This document shows, in pieces, positions 42,991-51,098 of a stretch of 64,000 nt of DNA. Position 1 is the stretch's first letter. Each line of letters starts with the position of its first letter. Under the pieces are notes generated by a model, which saw only the letters and a program-made list of their open reading frames with translations, was not told where the DNA came from and did no database searches. The stretch comes from Lachnospiraceae bacterium (GTDB taxonomy: Bacteria; Bacillota; Clostridia; Lachnospirales; Lachnospiraceae): the NCBI GenBank assembly GCA_902363665.1, contig CABJAW010000009.1, forward strand, positions 62,001 to 126,000, in the 5' to 3' direction. The position numbers were made by a program, and so were the translations under genes.

Positions 42991-43932
42991 ATGGCAAAAG
43001 TAAAACTTACTGATCTCATGAAGGAAAGACAGCTTCTTTCGTTCGAGCTTTTCCCGCCGAAGACAGACAAGGGTATGGAGAATCTCCCGGGAACGATCGA
43101 GAAACTCTGTGAGTTCAAACCGGAGTACATTTCCTGTACATACGGAGCAGGCGGCGGAAACGTAGGCCGTAACCGTGAGGTTTGTCAGGAGATCATCAAG
43201 GCTGGTACCGTTCCGGTAACCCACTTTACTGTAATCAAGAACACAAAAGAGGGCATCAAGCAGCAGCTGGAGCAGTACCTTGCAGAGGGCGTAGATCATA
43301 TGCTTGCACTGCGTGGTGATATCCCGCTTGGCGAGACCACAACCTGCGGAGATTTTGATTATGCAACAGACCTCGTTGCATTTACCCGTAAAGAGTTTGG
43401 CGACAAATTTGAGATCGCAGTAGCAGGATCACCGGAAGGCCACATCGCATGCCGCAGCCTTGATGCTGATATTGCAGTTCTGAAAATGAAACAGGACAAC
43501 GGCGCTGATTACATCATGACTCAGCTGTGCTGGGATATGGAGCAGTTCAAGGTATGGCTGGATAAGATCCGCAGTGCAGGCATCACTATGCCGGTAGATG
43601 TAGGTATCATGCCGATCCTGGATCAGGCTGCAACAATCAACATGGCACTGTCCCGCAACGGCTGCGTAATGGAGCGTGAGCTTGCAAGACTGATCTCCAA
43701 GTACTGGCTGTTCCCGAACCCGTTTGCAGCAAAGGATGCAGAGGGCAAGCCGTTCGATATGTTCTACGAGCAGAAGGTAAGAGATTTCAAGGAAGCAGGA
43801 ATCGAGTACACAATCAAGCAGATCGATGCTTACCGTGCACTGGGTGTAGACGGAATCCATCTCTATGCACTGAACAAGTGGCAGGATGTATCCCGCATCA
43901 TCAAAGAGTCCGGAATGCGTACACTGATCTAA
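42991..43932 (+). CDS. metF: Methylenetetrahydrofolate reductase (MetF type)
   Basis: A 313-aa FAD enzyme reducing 5,10-methylene-THF to 5-methyl-THF. Typical stretches: SFELFPPKTDKG, TYGAGG, LRGDIP, QLCWD, and PVDVGIMPI. In many acetogens MetF is encoded with MetV and sometimes RnfC2; neither is beside it here. A stand-alone MetF is compatible with direct NADH use, as described biochemically for Blautia (Peptostreptococcus) producta, but the donor cannot be read from sequence. Likely methyl-branch enzyme of this locus. Confidence 0.93.
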   Translation: MAKVKLTDLMKERQLLSFELFPPKTDKGMENLPGTIEKLCEFKPEYISCTYGAGGGNVGRNREVCQEIIKAGTVPVTHFTVIKNTKEGIKQQLEQYLAEGVDHMLALRGDIPLGETTTCGDFDYATDLVAFTRKEFGDKFEIAVAGSPEGHIACRSLDADIAVLKMKQDNGADYIMTQLCWDMEQFKVWLDKIRSAGITMPVDVGIMPILDQAATINMALSRNGCVMERELARLISKYWLFPNPFAAKDAEGKPFDMFYEQKVRDFKEAGIEYTIKQIDAYRALGVDGIHLYALNKWQDVSRIIKESGMRTLI

Positions 43933-43960
43933 TTGCATGATCTTGATCGAGTAAGGCTGC

Positions 43961-43985
43961 AAGGCGGATTGCAGATATCCGCTTT
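43961..43985. repeat. GGATT palindrome repeat
   Basis: AAGGCGGAT, TGCAGAT, ATCCGCTTTG in the metF-cooC spacer. The arms pair over 8 bp. Confidence 0.6.
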
Positions 43986-44022
43986 GCCAGATTTGTAATA
44001 TGTAATACCAGGAGGAAAAGAC

Positions 44023-44793
44023 ATGTCACACGTAATAGCGATAGCAGGAAAAGGCGGAGTCGGTAAGACCACACTTTCAGGAATGCTGATTCAGCGGATG
44101 TGCCAGATGGGGAAATCTCCGATTCTGGCTGTCGATGCGGACGCAAACTCCAATCTGAATGAGGTGCTCGGAGTTGATGTGGAAATGACGCTCGGAGACG
44201 TACGTGAGCAGATCGAACGCTCGGAAATGAGCAAAGAAAATCCGATTCCATCCGGAATGTCAAAGGCGGATTACGCGGAGATCATGTTTCAGCGCTGCCT
44301 CAATGAGGACGATGATTTTGATCTTCTCGTGATGGGGCGGACCCAGGGAAAGGGCTGCTACTGCTACGTAAACGGACTGCTTCAGGCTCAGATGCAGAAG
44401 CTGCTTCCGGGATACAAGTATATGGTAGTTGATAATGAGGCCGGTATGGAGCATATCAGCCGCGGCATTTTACCGAAGGTCGACACGCTGATCCTCGTAA
44501 GTGACTGTTCCAGAAGAGGCGTTCAGGCAGCAGGCAGGATTGCGGAGCTTGCAAAAGATTGTAATTTGAATCCGAAGACGATGGGACTGATTGTAAACAG
44601 AGCGCCGGGCGGAAAATTAAACAGCGGTACGCTGGAAGAAATCGAGAAGCAGGGACTTACGCTTCTCGGTGTCGTACCGCATGATGATCAGGTATATGAA
44701 TACGACTGCGAAGGAAAGCCAACGGTAGAACTTCCGGACAGCTCACCGGTGCGTGTGGCACTTGATGAGATTATCAACAGACTTGATCTGTAA
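44023..44793 (+). CDS. cooC: CODH nickel-insertion ATPase CooC (first)
   Basis: A 256-aa MinD-like P-loop ATPase that loads nickel into the CODH C-cluster. The deviant Walker A is GKGGVGKTT, then AVDADANSNLNEVLG. The inner CxC-like motif is GRTQGKGCYCYVNGLL, whose two cysteines bind metal at the dimer interface. It lies directly upstream of acsA. Paralogue of the gene at 46893. Confidence 0.94.
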   Translation: MSHVIAIAGKGGVGKTTLSGMLIQRMCQMGKSPILAVDADANSNLNEVLGVDVEMTLGDVREQIERSEMSKENPIPSGMSKADYAEIMFQRCLNEDDDFDLLVMGRTQGKGCYCYVNGLLQAQMQKLLPGYKYMVVDNEAGMEHISRGILPKVDTLILVSDCSRRGVQAAGRIAELAKDCNLNPKTMGLIVNRAPGGKLNSGTLEEIEKQGLTLLGVVPHDDQVYEYDCEGKPTVELPDSSPVRVALDEIINRLDL

Positions 44794-44841
44794 GTAATAA
44801 CAGGAAATACCCATTTATAGAAAATATTAAGGAGGTTTATA

Positions 44842-46734
44842 ATGGGCGACTTTAAGTTAACAACAGTAGAAGAGTTCGAAGCGGCTACCAACCGACTTCT
44901 TGAAACTGGCCAGAAAGTAGGCGCAGATGCATGGCAGTATCGTGTAAAAAATCAGACACCGCACTGTAAATTTGGTGAGACCGGTATCTGCTGCCGTATC
45001 TGTGCAATGGGACCGTGCCGTATCACACCGAAGGCACCGAGAGGAATCTGCGGATGCGATGCTCACGGTATTGTAGCACGTAACTATCTGAAGTTTACAG
45101 CCGGAGGTTCAGCAACACATTCCGATCATGGCCGTGAAATCTGTCATACACTGTACTGTGCAGATCCGAACGGAGCATACAAGGTAAAGGATCCGGAGAA
45201 GCTGATCCGTCTTGCAAAAGAGTGGGGCGTTGAGACTGAGGGCAAAGATATCTATGATCTGGCTCACGAGATGGCAGTTCTCGGTATGGGTGAGTACGGT
45301 AAGGTATTCGGCTATCAGAACTTCTTAAAGAGAGCTCCGCAGCATACACAGGATATCTGGGAGAAGCAGGAGATCGCTCCGCGTGCAATCGACCGTGAGG
45401 TTTCCTGTTCTCTGCATATGACCCATATGGGATGTTCTTCTCTTCCGGAGGCACTGATCCGTCAGTCCTTAAGATCAGGTCTTTCTGATGGATGGGGAGG
45501 ATCCATGGCAGGTACGGAGTTCTCCGATGTACTGTTTGGTACTCCGAAGCCGATTGATACCGAGGCAGACCTTGGCGTTATGAACGCTGAGAACGTAAAC
45601 ATCGTTGTACACGGACATGACCCGTCACTTTCCGAGATGATCTGTGAGTATGCAGATGATCCGGAGATGATCGCATACGCAAAAGAGATGGGTGCAAAGG
45701 GAATTACCGTATCTGGTGTATGCTGTACTTCCAATGAGGTTGCAATGCGCCGTGGTATCCCGATGGCAGGTAACTTCCTGCAGCAGGAGAACGTTGTCCT
45801 GACCGGAGCATGTGAGGCAATCGTCGTTGACGTTCAGTGCATTTTCCCGGCATTAGGGCCTCTGTCCAAGTGCTTCCATACAAAATTCGTGACCACTTCA
45901 CCGGTTGCTCAGATGCCGGATGCAGAGTTCATCCGCTTCAGACCGGAGAATGCAGCTGAGAATGCAAAAGCAATCGTAAAGATGGCAATCGAGAACTTCA
46001 AGAACAGAAAACCGGAGCTGGTACATATCCCGAGCAAGAAGCAGAAGGCAACGGTTGGTTATTCTTTCGAAGCAATCGTAAAGCAGCTGGATACCGTAGC
46101 AAACTCTCAGGTAGATGAGTTCGGTACTACAAAGCCGCTGATCGAGTGCATCACTTCCGGAGTACTCCGCGGAGCAGTTGCAATGGTAGGCTGCAACAAC
46201 CCGAAGGTAAGACCGGACAGCGCTCATATCGAGCTGATGAAGAAGCTGATCGCAAATGATATCATCATCGTAGCATCCGGATGCTCCGCACAGGCAGCTG
46301 CAAAGGCTGGTCTGATGGACAAGAGAGCAAAAGATCTCTGCGGTGCAGGTCTGAAGAGAGTCTGCGAACTGGCTGATATTCCGCCGGTACTGCACATGGG
46401 CTCCTGCGTAGACATCAGCCGTATGATGGTTCTGGTTGCTGAGCTGGCAAAGGATTCCGGACTGAATATTTCTCAGCTTCCGGTAGTTGGCTGCGCGCCG
46501 GAGTGGATGTCCGAGAAGGCTGTATCCATCGGAAACTACGTAGTAGCAACCGGTATCGATACTTTCCTTGGCGTTGACCCGTACGTAAGCGGATCTGATC
46601 AGGTGGCTGAGCTGCTTACAAGCGGCATCAGAGACTGGGTAGAGGCTGCTTACACGGTAGAAAAAGACATCGACAAGCTCGGTGATAAGATGATCGAGCG
46701 TATCGAAGAGAAGAGAGCAGCAATCGGAATCTGA
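44842..46734 (+). CDS. acsA: Carbon monoxide dehydrogenase catalytic subunit
   Basis: A 630-aa Ni-Fe-S enzyme reducing CO2 to CO, which passes to ACS. The N-terminal cysteines CKFGETGICCRICAMGPC and CGCDAHG hold the B and D clusters. C-cluster ligands are suggested by HGHDPSLSEM (His), GVCCTS, VDVQCIFP, MVGCNNP, ASGCSAQ and MGSCVDIS. Slightly shorter than the Moorella subunit (about 674 aa) but with all metal motifs. Start after AAGGAGG. Flanked by two cooC genes, with acsB downstream. Confidence 0.97.
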   Translation: MGDFKLTTVEEFEAATNRLLETGQKVGADAWQYRVKNQTPHCKFGETGICCRICAMGPCRITPKAPRGICGCDAHGIVARNYLKFTAGGSATHSDHGREICHTLYCADPNGAYKVKDPEKLIRLAKEWGVETEGKDIYDLAHEMAVLGMGEYGKVFGYQNFLKRAPQHTQDIWEKQEIAPRAIDREVSCSLHMTHMGCSSLPEALIRQSLRSGLSDGWGGSMAGTEFSDVLFGTPKPIDTEADLGVMNAENVNIVVHGHDPSLSEMICEYADDPEMIAYAKEMGAKGITVSGVCCTSNEVAMRRGIPMAGNFLQQENVVLTGACEAIVVDVQCIFPALGPLSKCFHTKFVTTSPVAQMPDAEFIRFRPENAAENAKAIVKMAIENFKNRKPELVHIPSKKQKATVGYSFEAIVKQLDTVANSQVDEFGTTKPLIECITSGVLRGAVAMVGCNNPKVRPDSAHIELMKKLIANDIIIVASGCSAQAAAKAGLMDKRAKDLCGAGLKRVCELADIPPVLHMGSCVDISRMMVLVAELAKDSGLNISQLPVVGCAPEWMSEKAVSIGNYVVATGIDTFLGVDPYVSGSDQVAELLTSGIRDWVEAAYTVEKDIDKLGDKMIERIEEKRAAIGI

Positions 46735-46828
46735 TCGTAAGAAGCAATGTGATCCACATCTGAAATGTCAGACTTTGTGAAAGTGACGATTGCGAATTGA
46801 AAAAAATAAATGCACACTGTGCAAAAAA

Positions 46829-46862
46829 TGTCTGTACGGGTCGGAGACGTCCCGTACAGACA
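46829..46862 (+). terminator. Perfect 12-bp hairpin between acsA and cooC2
   Basis: TGTCTGTACGGG (46829-46840), a 10-nt loop, CCCGTACAGACA (46851-46862). No long T-run follows (GAAAATCT), so it may be an attenuator, processing site or weak terminator. Just upstream TGCACA-C-TGTGCA (46811-46823) is a smaller palindrome. Confidence 0.5.
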
Positions 46863-46892
46863 GAAAATCTGTAACATGAGGTGACTGAATTT

Positions 46893-47663
46893 ATGAAGAT
46901 TGCGGTAACCGGAAAGGGCGGCGTTGGGAAGACGACGTTTGCGGCGACGCTGGCACGGCTTTATGCGGATGAAGGACACCCGGTTCTGGCGGCAGATGCC
47001 GATCCGGATGCAAACCTGGGTCTGGCACTTGGATTTTCTGAAGAGGAGCTGGATACGATTGTTCCGATTTCCAAAATGAGAAAACTCGTGGAGGAACGGA
47101 CCGGAGCAGACGAGTTCAATAAGATTTTCCGACTGAATCCGAAGGTGGATGATATCCCTGATAAGTATGCAAAAAGCTGCAATGGAGTAAAGCTTCTGGT
47201 GCTTGGCACGATCGAAACGGGCGGAAGCGGATGTGTCTGCCCGGAGCATGTGATGCTGAAGCGCATCATCAATCACCTGATGCTTCACTCAGGCGATGTG
47301 GTTATTCTTGACATGGAGGCCGGTCTGGAGCATTTAGGCAGAGGTACGACGAGCGGCATGGATGCCTTTATCGTCGTGATTGAACCGGGCGCACGCAGCG
47401 TACAGACCTACAAAAACGTAAAGCGTCTTGCAAAGGATCTTGGTGTCGGCCAGGTAATGGTCGTTGCGAATAAGGTCAGAAGCGAGGACGATGAAGAATT
47501 TATCCGTTCAAAGATTCCGGCAGAGGATCTTCTTGGATTTATTCATTACAATTCCGAAGTCATTGATGCGGATCGTCAGGGACAGTCCCCATACGATTTC
47601 AGCGACGCACTGATACAGGAAGTACGCAGCATTAAAGAAAAAATAGATCATTCAGAGAATTGA
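46893..47663 (+). CDS. cooC: CODH/ACS nickel-insertion ATPase CooC (second)
   Basis: A 256-aa MinD-like ATPase. Walker A GKGGVGKTTFAATLA is followed by AADADPDANLGLALG. The metal-binding cysteines are in TGGSGCVCPEHVMLK, the classical CxC of CooC. Being placed right before acsB rather than before acsA, it may serve the ACS A-cluster, as AcsF does in Moorella (inference). ATG 46893 follows GAGGTGA; a GTG at 46881 is in frame. acsB starts 15 nt after its stop. Confidence 0.93.
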   Translation: MKIAVTGKGGVGKTTFAATLARLYADEGHPVLAADADPDANLGLALGFSEEELDTIVPISKMRKLVEERTGADEFNKIFRLNPKVDDIPDKYAKSCNGVKLLVLGTIETGGSGCVCPEHVMLKRIINHLMLHSGDVVILDMEAGLEHLGRGTTSGMDAFIVVIEPGARSVQTYKNVKRLAKDLGVGQVMVVANKVRSEDDEEFIRSKIPAEDLLGFIHYNSEVIDADRQGQSPYDFSDALIQEVRSIKEKIDHSEN

Positions 47664-47678
47664 TTGGAGGAAAGAAAC

Positions 47679-49802
47679 ATGACATTATTTGATGTTGTAT
47701 TTAGCGGAAATGATACCGTTTACGGTCTGACCGAAAACGCGATCAATGAAGCTATTGCAAAATACGGCGAGGACAAGCCAGTAGCATTTCCGGATACCGC
47801 ATACAGCCTTCCGTGCTACTACGGCGTAACAGGAACAAAGGTTGGAAACCTTGGTGAACTGAAAGCAGCTCTTGGCGTGGTAAAGAGCCTGATGACAAGA
47901 GAGCAGAAATTAAATGATGCATTTATGTCCGGTGTTGCTACTGCACTTTGTGCTGAGTTTATCGAGGTTCTGAAATATATTGACGGAGCAGCTCCGTATG
48001 AGGCTCCTTGCTACGGCCATCTGGCTGACGCAGTGATCCGTGAGCTGGGTGTTCCGCTTGTTACCGGTGATATCCCGGGTGTAGCAGTTATTCTTGGTGC
48101 AGCTCCGACTGCAGAAGAGGGTGTTGCTCTTGTAAAGAGCTATCAGGCACAGGGTATTCTGGTTACACTGGTAGGCGGTATCATCGATCAGTGTGCAGAA
48201 CTGGGCTACAAGACAGGCGCAAATGTACGTGTTATCCCGCTTGGAAAAGACGTTACATCGGTAATCCATGCAGTATCCGTTGCAATCCGTGCAGCTCTGA
48301 TTTTCGGTAATGTTGCAGCTGGCGATGCAGCAGCTCTGATGGAGTACACCATGAAGCGTGTACCGGCATTCGTAAATGCATTTGCTCCGCTTGATCCGGT
48401 TATTGTAGCATGCGGCGCAGGCGCAATCGCACTTGGCTTCCCGGTAATCACAAATGAGGATACCTTCAAGGTTCCGAAGAGCCTGATCGTACAGCCGGAT
48501 GTTTCCAAGTTCAATGCTACCTCTCTTGAGGCAAGAGACATCAAGATCAAGATTACAAATATTGATATCCCGGTTGCTTACGCATCTGCATTCGAGGGCG
48601 AGATCATCCGTCGTAAAGATATGCAGGTTGAGTTCGACGGTTCCCGTGTAGACTGCTTTGAGCTGGTACAGACCAAGGATATGAGCGAAGTAGAGGATCA
48701 CAAGATCGAAGTGATCGGACCGGATTTCGATGCATTCGAGGTTGGATCCAAGCATTCACTTGCATATATTGTAGAAGTTGCAGGCAAGAGCATGCAGCCG
48801 GATTTCGAGCCGGTTATCGAGCGTAAATTCCACTCTTACCTGAACTGTGTAGAGGGTGCATACCATACCGGACAGCGTGATATGTTCCGTATCCGTATCG
48901 GCAAAGAGTGCTTCGCAGCAGGTTTCCGTGCAAAGCACATCGGCGAGATTCTTTACGCAAAGGTTAAGAGCGAGTTCGCAGCAGTCGTTGACCGCTGCCA
49001 GGTAAAGGTAATTACCGATGCAGATCTGTGTACAAAACTCCGTCATGAACTGGCGACCCCGGTATTTGACAAGCGTGACGAGCGTCTGAACACGCTGACA
49101 GATGAGAGCGTAGACGTATACTACAGCTGCATCATGTGCCAGGCATTCTCCCCGAGCCACGTATGCGTAGTTACTCCGGAGCGTCTTGGACTTTGTGGTG
49201 CCGTTTCATGGCTGGATGCAAAGGCAACTCATCAGCTGGATCCGCAGGGACCGTGCCAGGTGATCACCAAGGAAAGACCGATCGATGAGAGAATCGGTGA
49301 GTACGAGGATGTAAATGAGGCAGTTCAGAAACTCTCTCAGGGTGCACTGGATGATGTATCCCTGTACTCCATCATTGAGAAGCCGATGACATCCTGCGGA
49401 TGCTTCGAGTGTATCTGCGGTATCGAGCCGCTGTCAAACGGTGTCTGCATCGCAAACCGTGAGTACGCAGGCATGACGCCGATCGGTATGACATTCTCCG
49501 AGCTGGCATCCATGACAGGCGGCGGAGTTCAGACTCCGGGCTTCATGGGACATGGCAAACACTTCATCGCTTCCAAGAAGTTCATGAAGGCAGAAGGCGG
49601 CGTAGCACGTATCGTATGGATGCCGAAGGAGCTGAAGGATCAGGTGGCAGAGAGACTGAACCAGACAGCAAAAGAGCTGTATGGCATCGACAACTTCTGT
49701 GATATGATCGGTGACGAGACAGTAGCCGAGGATCCGGAAACACTGCTCGCATTCCTGGAAGAAAAAGGCCATCCGGCACTTAGCATGGAGCCGATGATGT
49801 AA
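47679..49802 (+). CDS. acsB: Acetyl-CoA synthase (CODH/ACS subunit beta)
   Basis: A 707-aa enzyme joining CO, a methyl group and CoA at the nickel A-cluster. The A-cluster cysteines lie in YYSCIMCQAFSPSHVC, LGLCGAVS and the CGCFECICG motif, whose CGC ligates the distal nickel. The length is close to the bacterial form with its N-terminal CODH-contacting domain (about 729 aa in Moorella). ATG 47679 follows GGAGGAAAG. The stop codon overlaps the first arm of the palindrome array. Confidence 0.97.
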   Translation: MTLFDVVFSGNDTVYGLTENAINEAIAKYGEDKPVAFPDTAYSLPCYYGVTGTKVGNLGELKAALGVVKSLMTREQKLNDAFMSGVATALCAEFIEVLKYIDGAAPYEAPCYGHLADAVIRELGVPLVTGDIPGVAVILGAAPTAEEGVALVKSYQAQGILVTLVGGIIDQCAELGYKTGANVRVIPLGKDVTSVIHAVSVAIRAALIFGNVAAGDAAALMEYTMKRVPAFVNAFAPLDPVIVACGAGAIALGFPVITNEDTFKVPKSLIVQPDVSKFNATSLEARDIKIKITNIDIPVAYASAFEGEIIRRKDMQVEFDGSRVDCFELVQTKDMSEVEDHKIEVIGPDFDAFEVGSKHSLAYIVEVAGKSMQPDFEPVIERKFHSYLNCVEGAYHTGQRDMFRIRIGKECFAAGFRAKHIGEILYAKVKSEFAAVVDRCQVKVITDADLCTKLRHELATPVFDKRDERLNTLTDESVDVYYSCIMCQAFSPSHVCVVTPERLGLCGAVSWLDAKATHQLDPQGPCQVITKERPIDERIGEYEDVNEAVQKLSQGALDDVSLYSIIEKPMTSCGCFECICGIEPLSNGVCIANREYAGMTPIGMTFSELASMTGGGVQTPGFMGHGKHFIASKKFMKAEGGVARIVWMPKELKDQVAERLNQTAKELYGIDNFCDMIGDETVAEDPETLLAFLEEKGHPALSMEPMM

Positions 49803-49990
49803 AAATCGCCCTGCGGTTGTACCGCAGGGTGGGGCCGCGGGCATAGCCCGCTGGCCCATGGCTGCAAAGCAGCCACGATTTTTAACAAGGAAAAACGCTG
49901 TGCGTTTTTTTGAGTCTAAAATGGCAGCGAGTCATCCAGTGACTGCGTGAGCAGGCACAGTTTTTTAACGAGGAACATGCGTCTAGCATG
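49801..49990. repeat. Array of palindromes forming a cloverleaf-like junction
   Basis: AAAAATCG (49801-49808) pairs with CGATTTTT (49876-49883), enclosing three perfect or near-perfect hairpins: CCCTGCGG/CCGCAGGG (49809-49829), GGGCC-GCGGGC/GCCCGC-TGGCCC (49832-49857), TGGCTGC/GCAGCCA (49859-49875). Then AAAAACGC/GCGTTTTT (49891-49909, a good terminator), AGTCA/TGACT (49930-49944), CATGC/GCATG (49976-49990). A TTTTTAAC(A/G)AGGAA stretch is repeated at 49879 and 49962. The rest of the 327-bp acsB-acsD spacer also holds TATCGGAG/CTCCGATA at 50018-50038 and no gene. Confidence 0.7.
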
Positions 49991-50129
49991 ATTCCCTCCC
50001 CATTTTATTCAGGCGGATATCGGAGTAACCCTCCGATATAAAATAAATAAATTTTTACATATTCATTTGCCACAGGGACACCTTTCCGTGTTCCATAAAG
50101 GCATGTACAATCAAGGAGGTAACGAAACA

Positions 50130-51071
50130 ATGCCGTTTACTGCAAAATCAGGAAAATTCAGTGCCAATATCAATACACTGACGATGGGCACTGGCGACAA
50201 AGCAATCGTTCTTGGCGGAGAGAATGTATTACCATTTTACACATTCGATGCTGAGATCGAGAATGCACCGAAGGTAGGTATCGAGATCACAGACGGCGGT
50301 CTTGAGGCTGAACCGGAGTGCGTAAAGAAATATTATGAGGGATGTTCAACAATCGTTGATATGGCTAAGAAGGCTGCAACCTTCGAAGGCGTTGATTTCT
50401 TAAGCATCCATTTGGAAGGCGGAGATCCGAATGGTGAGAACAAACCAACCGAGGAACTGATCAATATCGTAAAAGAAGTTGCGGATGCGGTAGATCTTCC
50501 GATCGTGGTTTGCGGATGTAAGAACGTTGAGAAAGATGCTGAGATCTTTGCAAAGGCATCTGAAGTACTCAATGGAAGAAATGCTGTTATGCTTGCAGCA
50601 AAAGAAGAGAACTACAAAAATGTCGGCGCTTCAGCAGGTCTTGCTTACAAGCAGATCGTAGGTGCTGAGTCTGCCGATGATATCAACCTTGCAAAACAGT
50701 TAAACGTACTGCTGACACAGCTTGGCGTTGACGCAAAATCTATCGTTATGAACGTGGGTACTGCAGCAGCTGGTTACGGCTATGAGTATGTAGTTTCCAC
50801 AATGGACCGAATCAAAGCAGCCGCATTACAGCAGGGTGATGCGACACTGCAGATGCCGATTATTACTCCGGTTGCGTCCGAGACATGGGGCGTAAAAGAG
50901 TCTGTTGCCACCGAGGAAGATATGCCGGAATGGGGACCGACAGAAGAGCGTGGAATTGATATGGAAGTTGAAACTGCAGCAGCAGATCTTGCTTCTGGAT
51001 CAAACGCTGTCATTCTGAAGCACCCGGTATCCGTTGCTACGATCTCCAAGATGATCAAAGCTCTGGTTTAA
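50130..51071 (+). CDS. acsD: Corrinoid/iron-sulphur protein small subunit (ACS delta)
   Basis: A 313-aa TIM-barrel subunit of the corrinoid protein that carries the methyl group from methyl-THF to ACS. Family stretches: GGENVLPFY, SIHLEGGDPNG and the C-terminal SNAVILKHPVSV. ATG 50130 follows AAGGAGG; the frame is open 63 nt further upstream without a site. It is separated from acsB by the palindrome array and followed after 27 nt by acsC. Confidence 0.96.
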   Translation: MPFTAKSGKFSANINTLTMGTGDKAIVLGGENVLPFYTFDAEIENAPKVGIEITDGGLEAEPECVKKYYEGCSTIVDMAKKAATFEGVDFLSIHLEGGDPNGENKPTEELINIVKEVADAVDLPIVVCGCKNVEKDAEIFAKASEVLNGRNAVMLAAKEENYKNVGASAGLAYKQIVGAESADDINLAKQLNVLLTQLGVDAKSIVMNVGTAAAGYGYEYVVSTMDRIKAAALQQGDATLQMPIITPVASETWGVKESVATEEDMPEWGPTEERGIDMEVETAAADLASGSNAVILKHPVSVATISKMIKALV

Positions 51072-51098
51072 TGTACAATACGAGGAGGAAATAAAACA

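Noticed and set aside
47910..48755. 281-aa Cys-rich minus-strand frame inside acsB
   Set aside because: An antisense artefact of the acsB codon usage.
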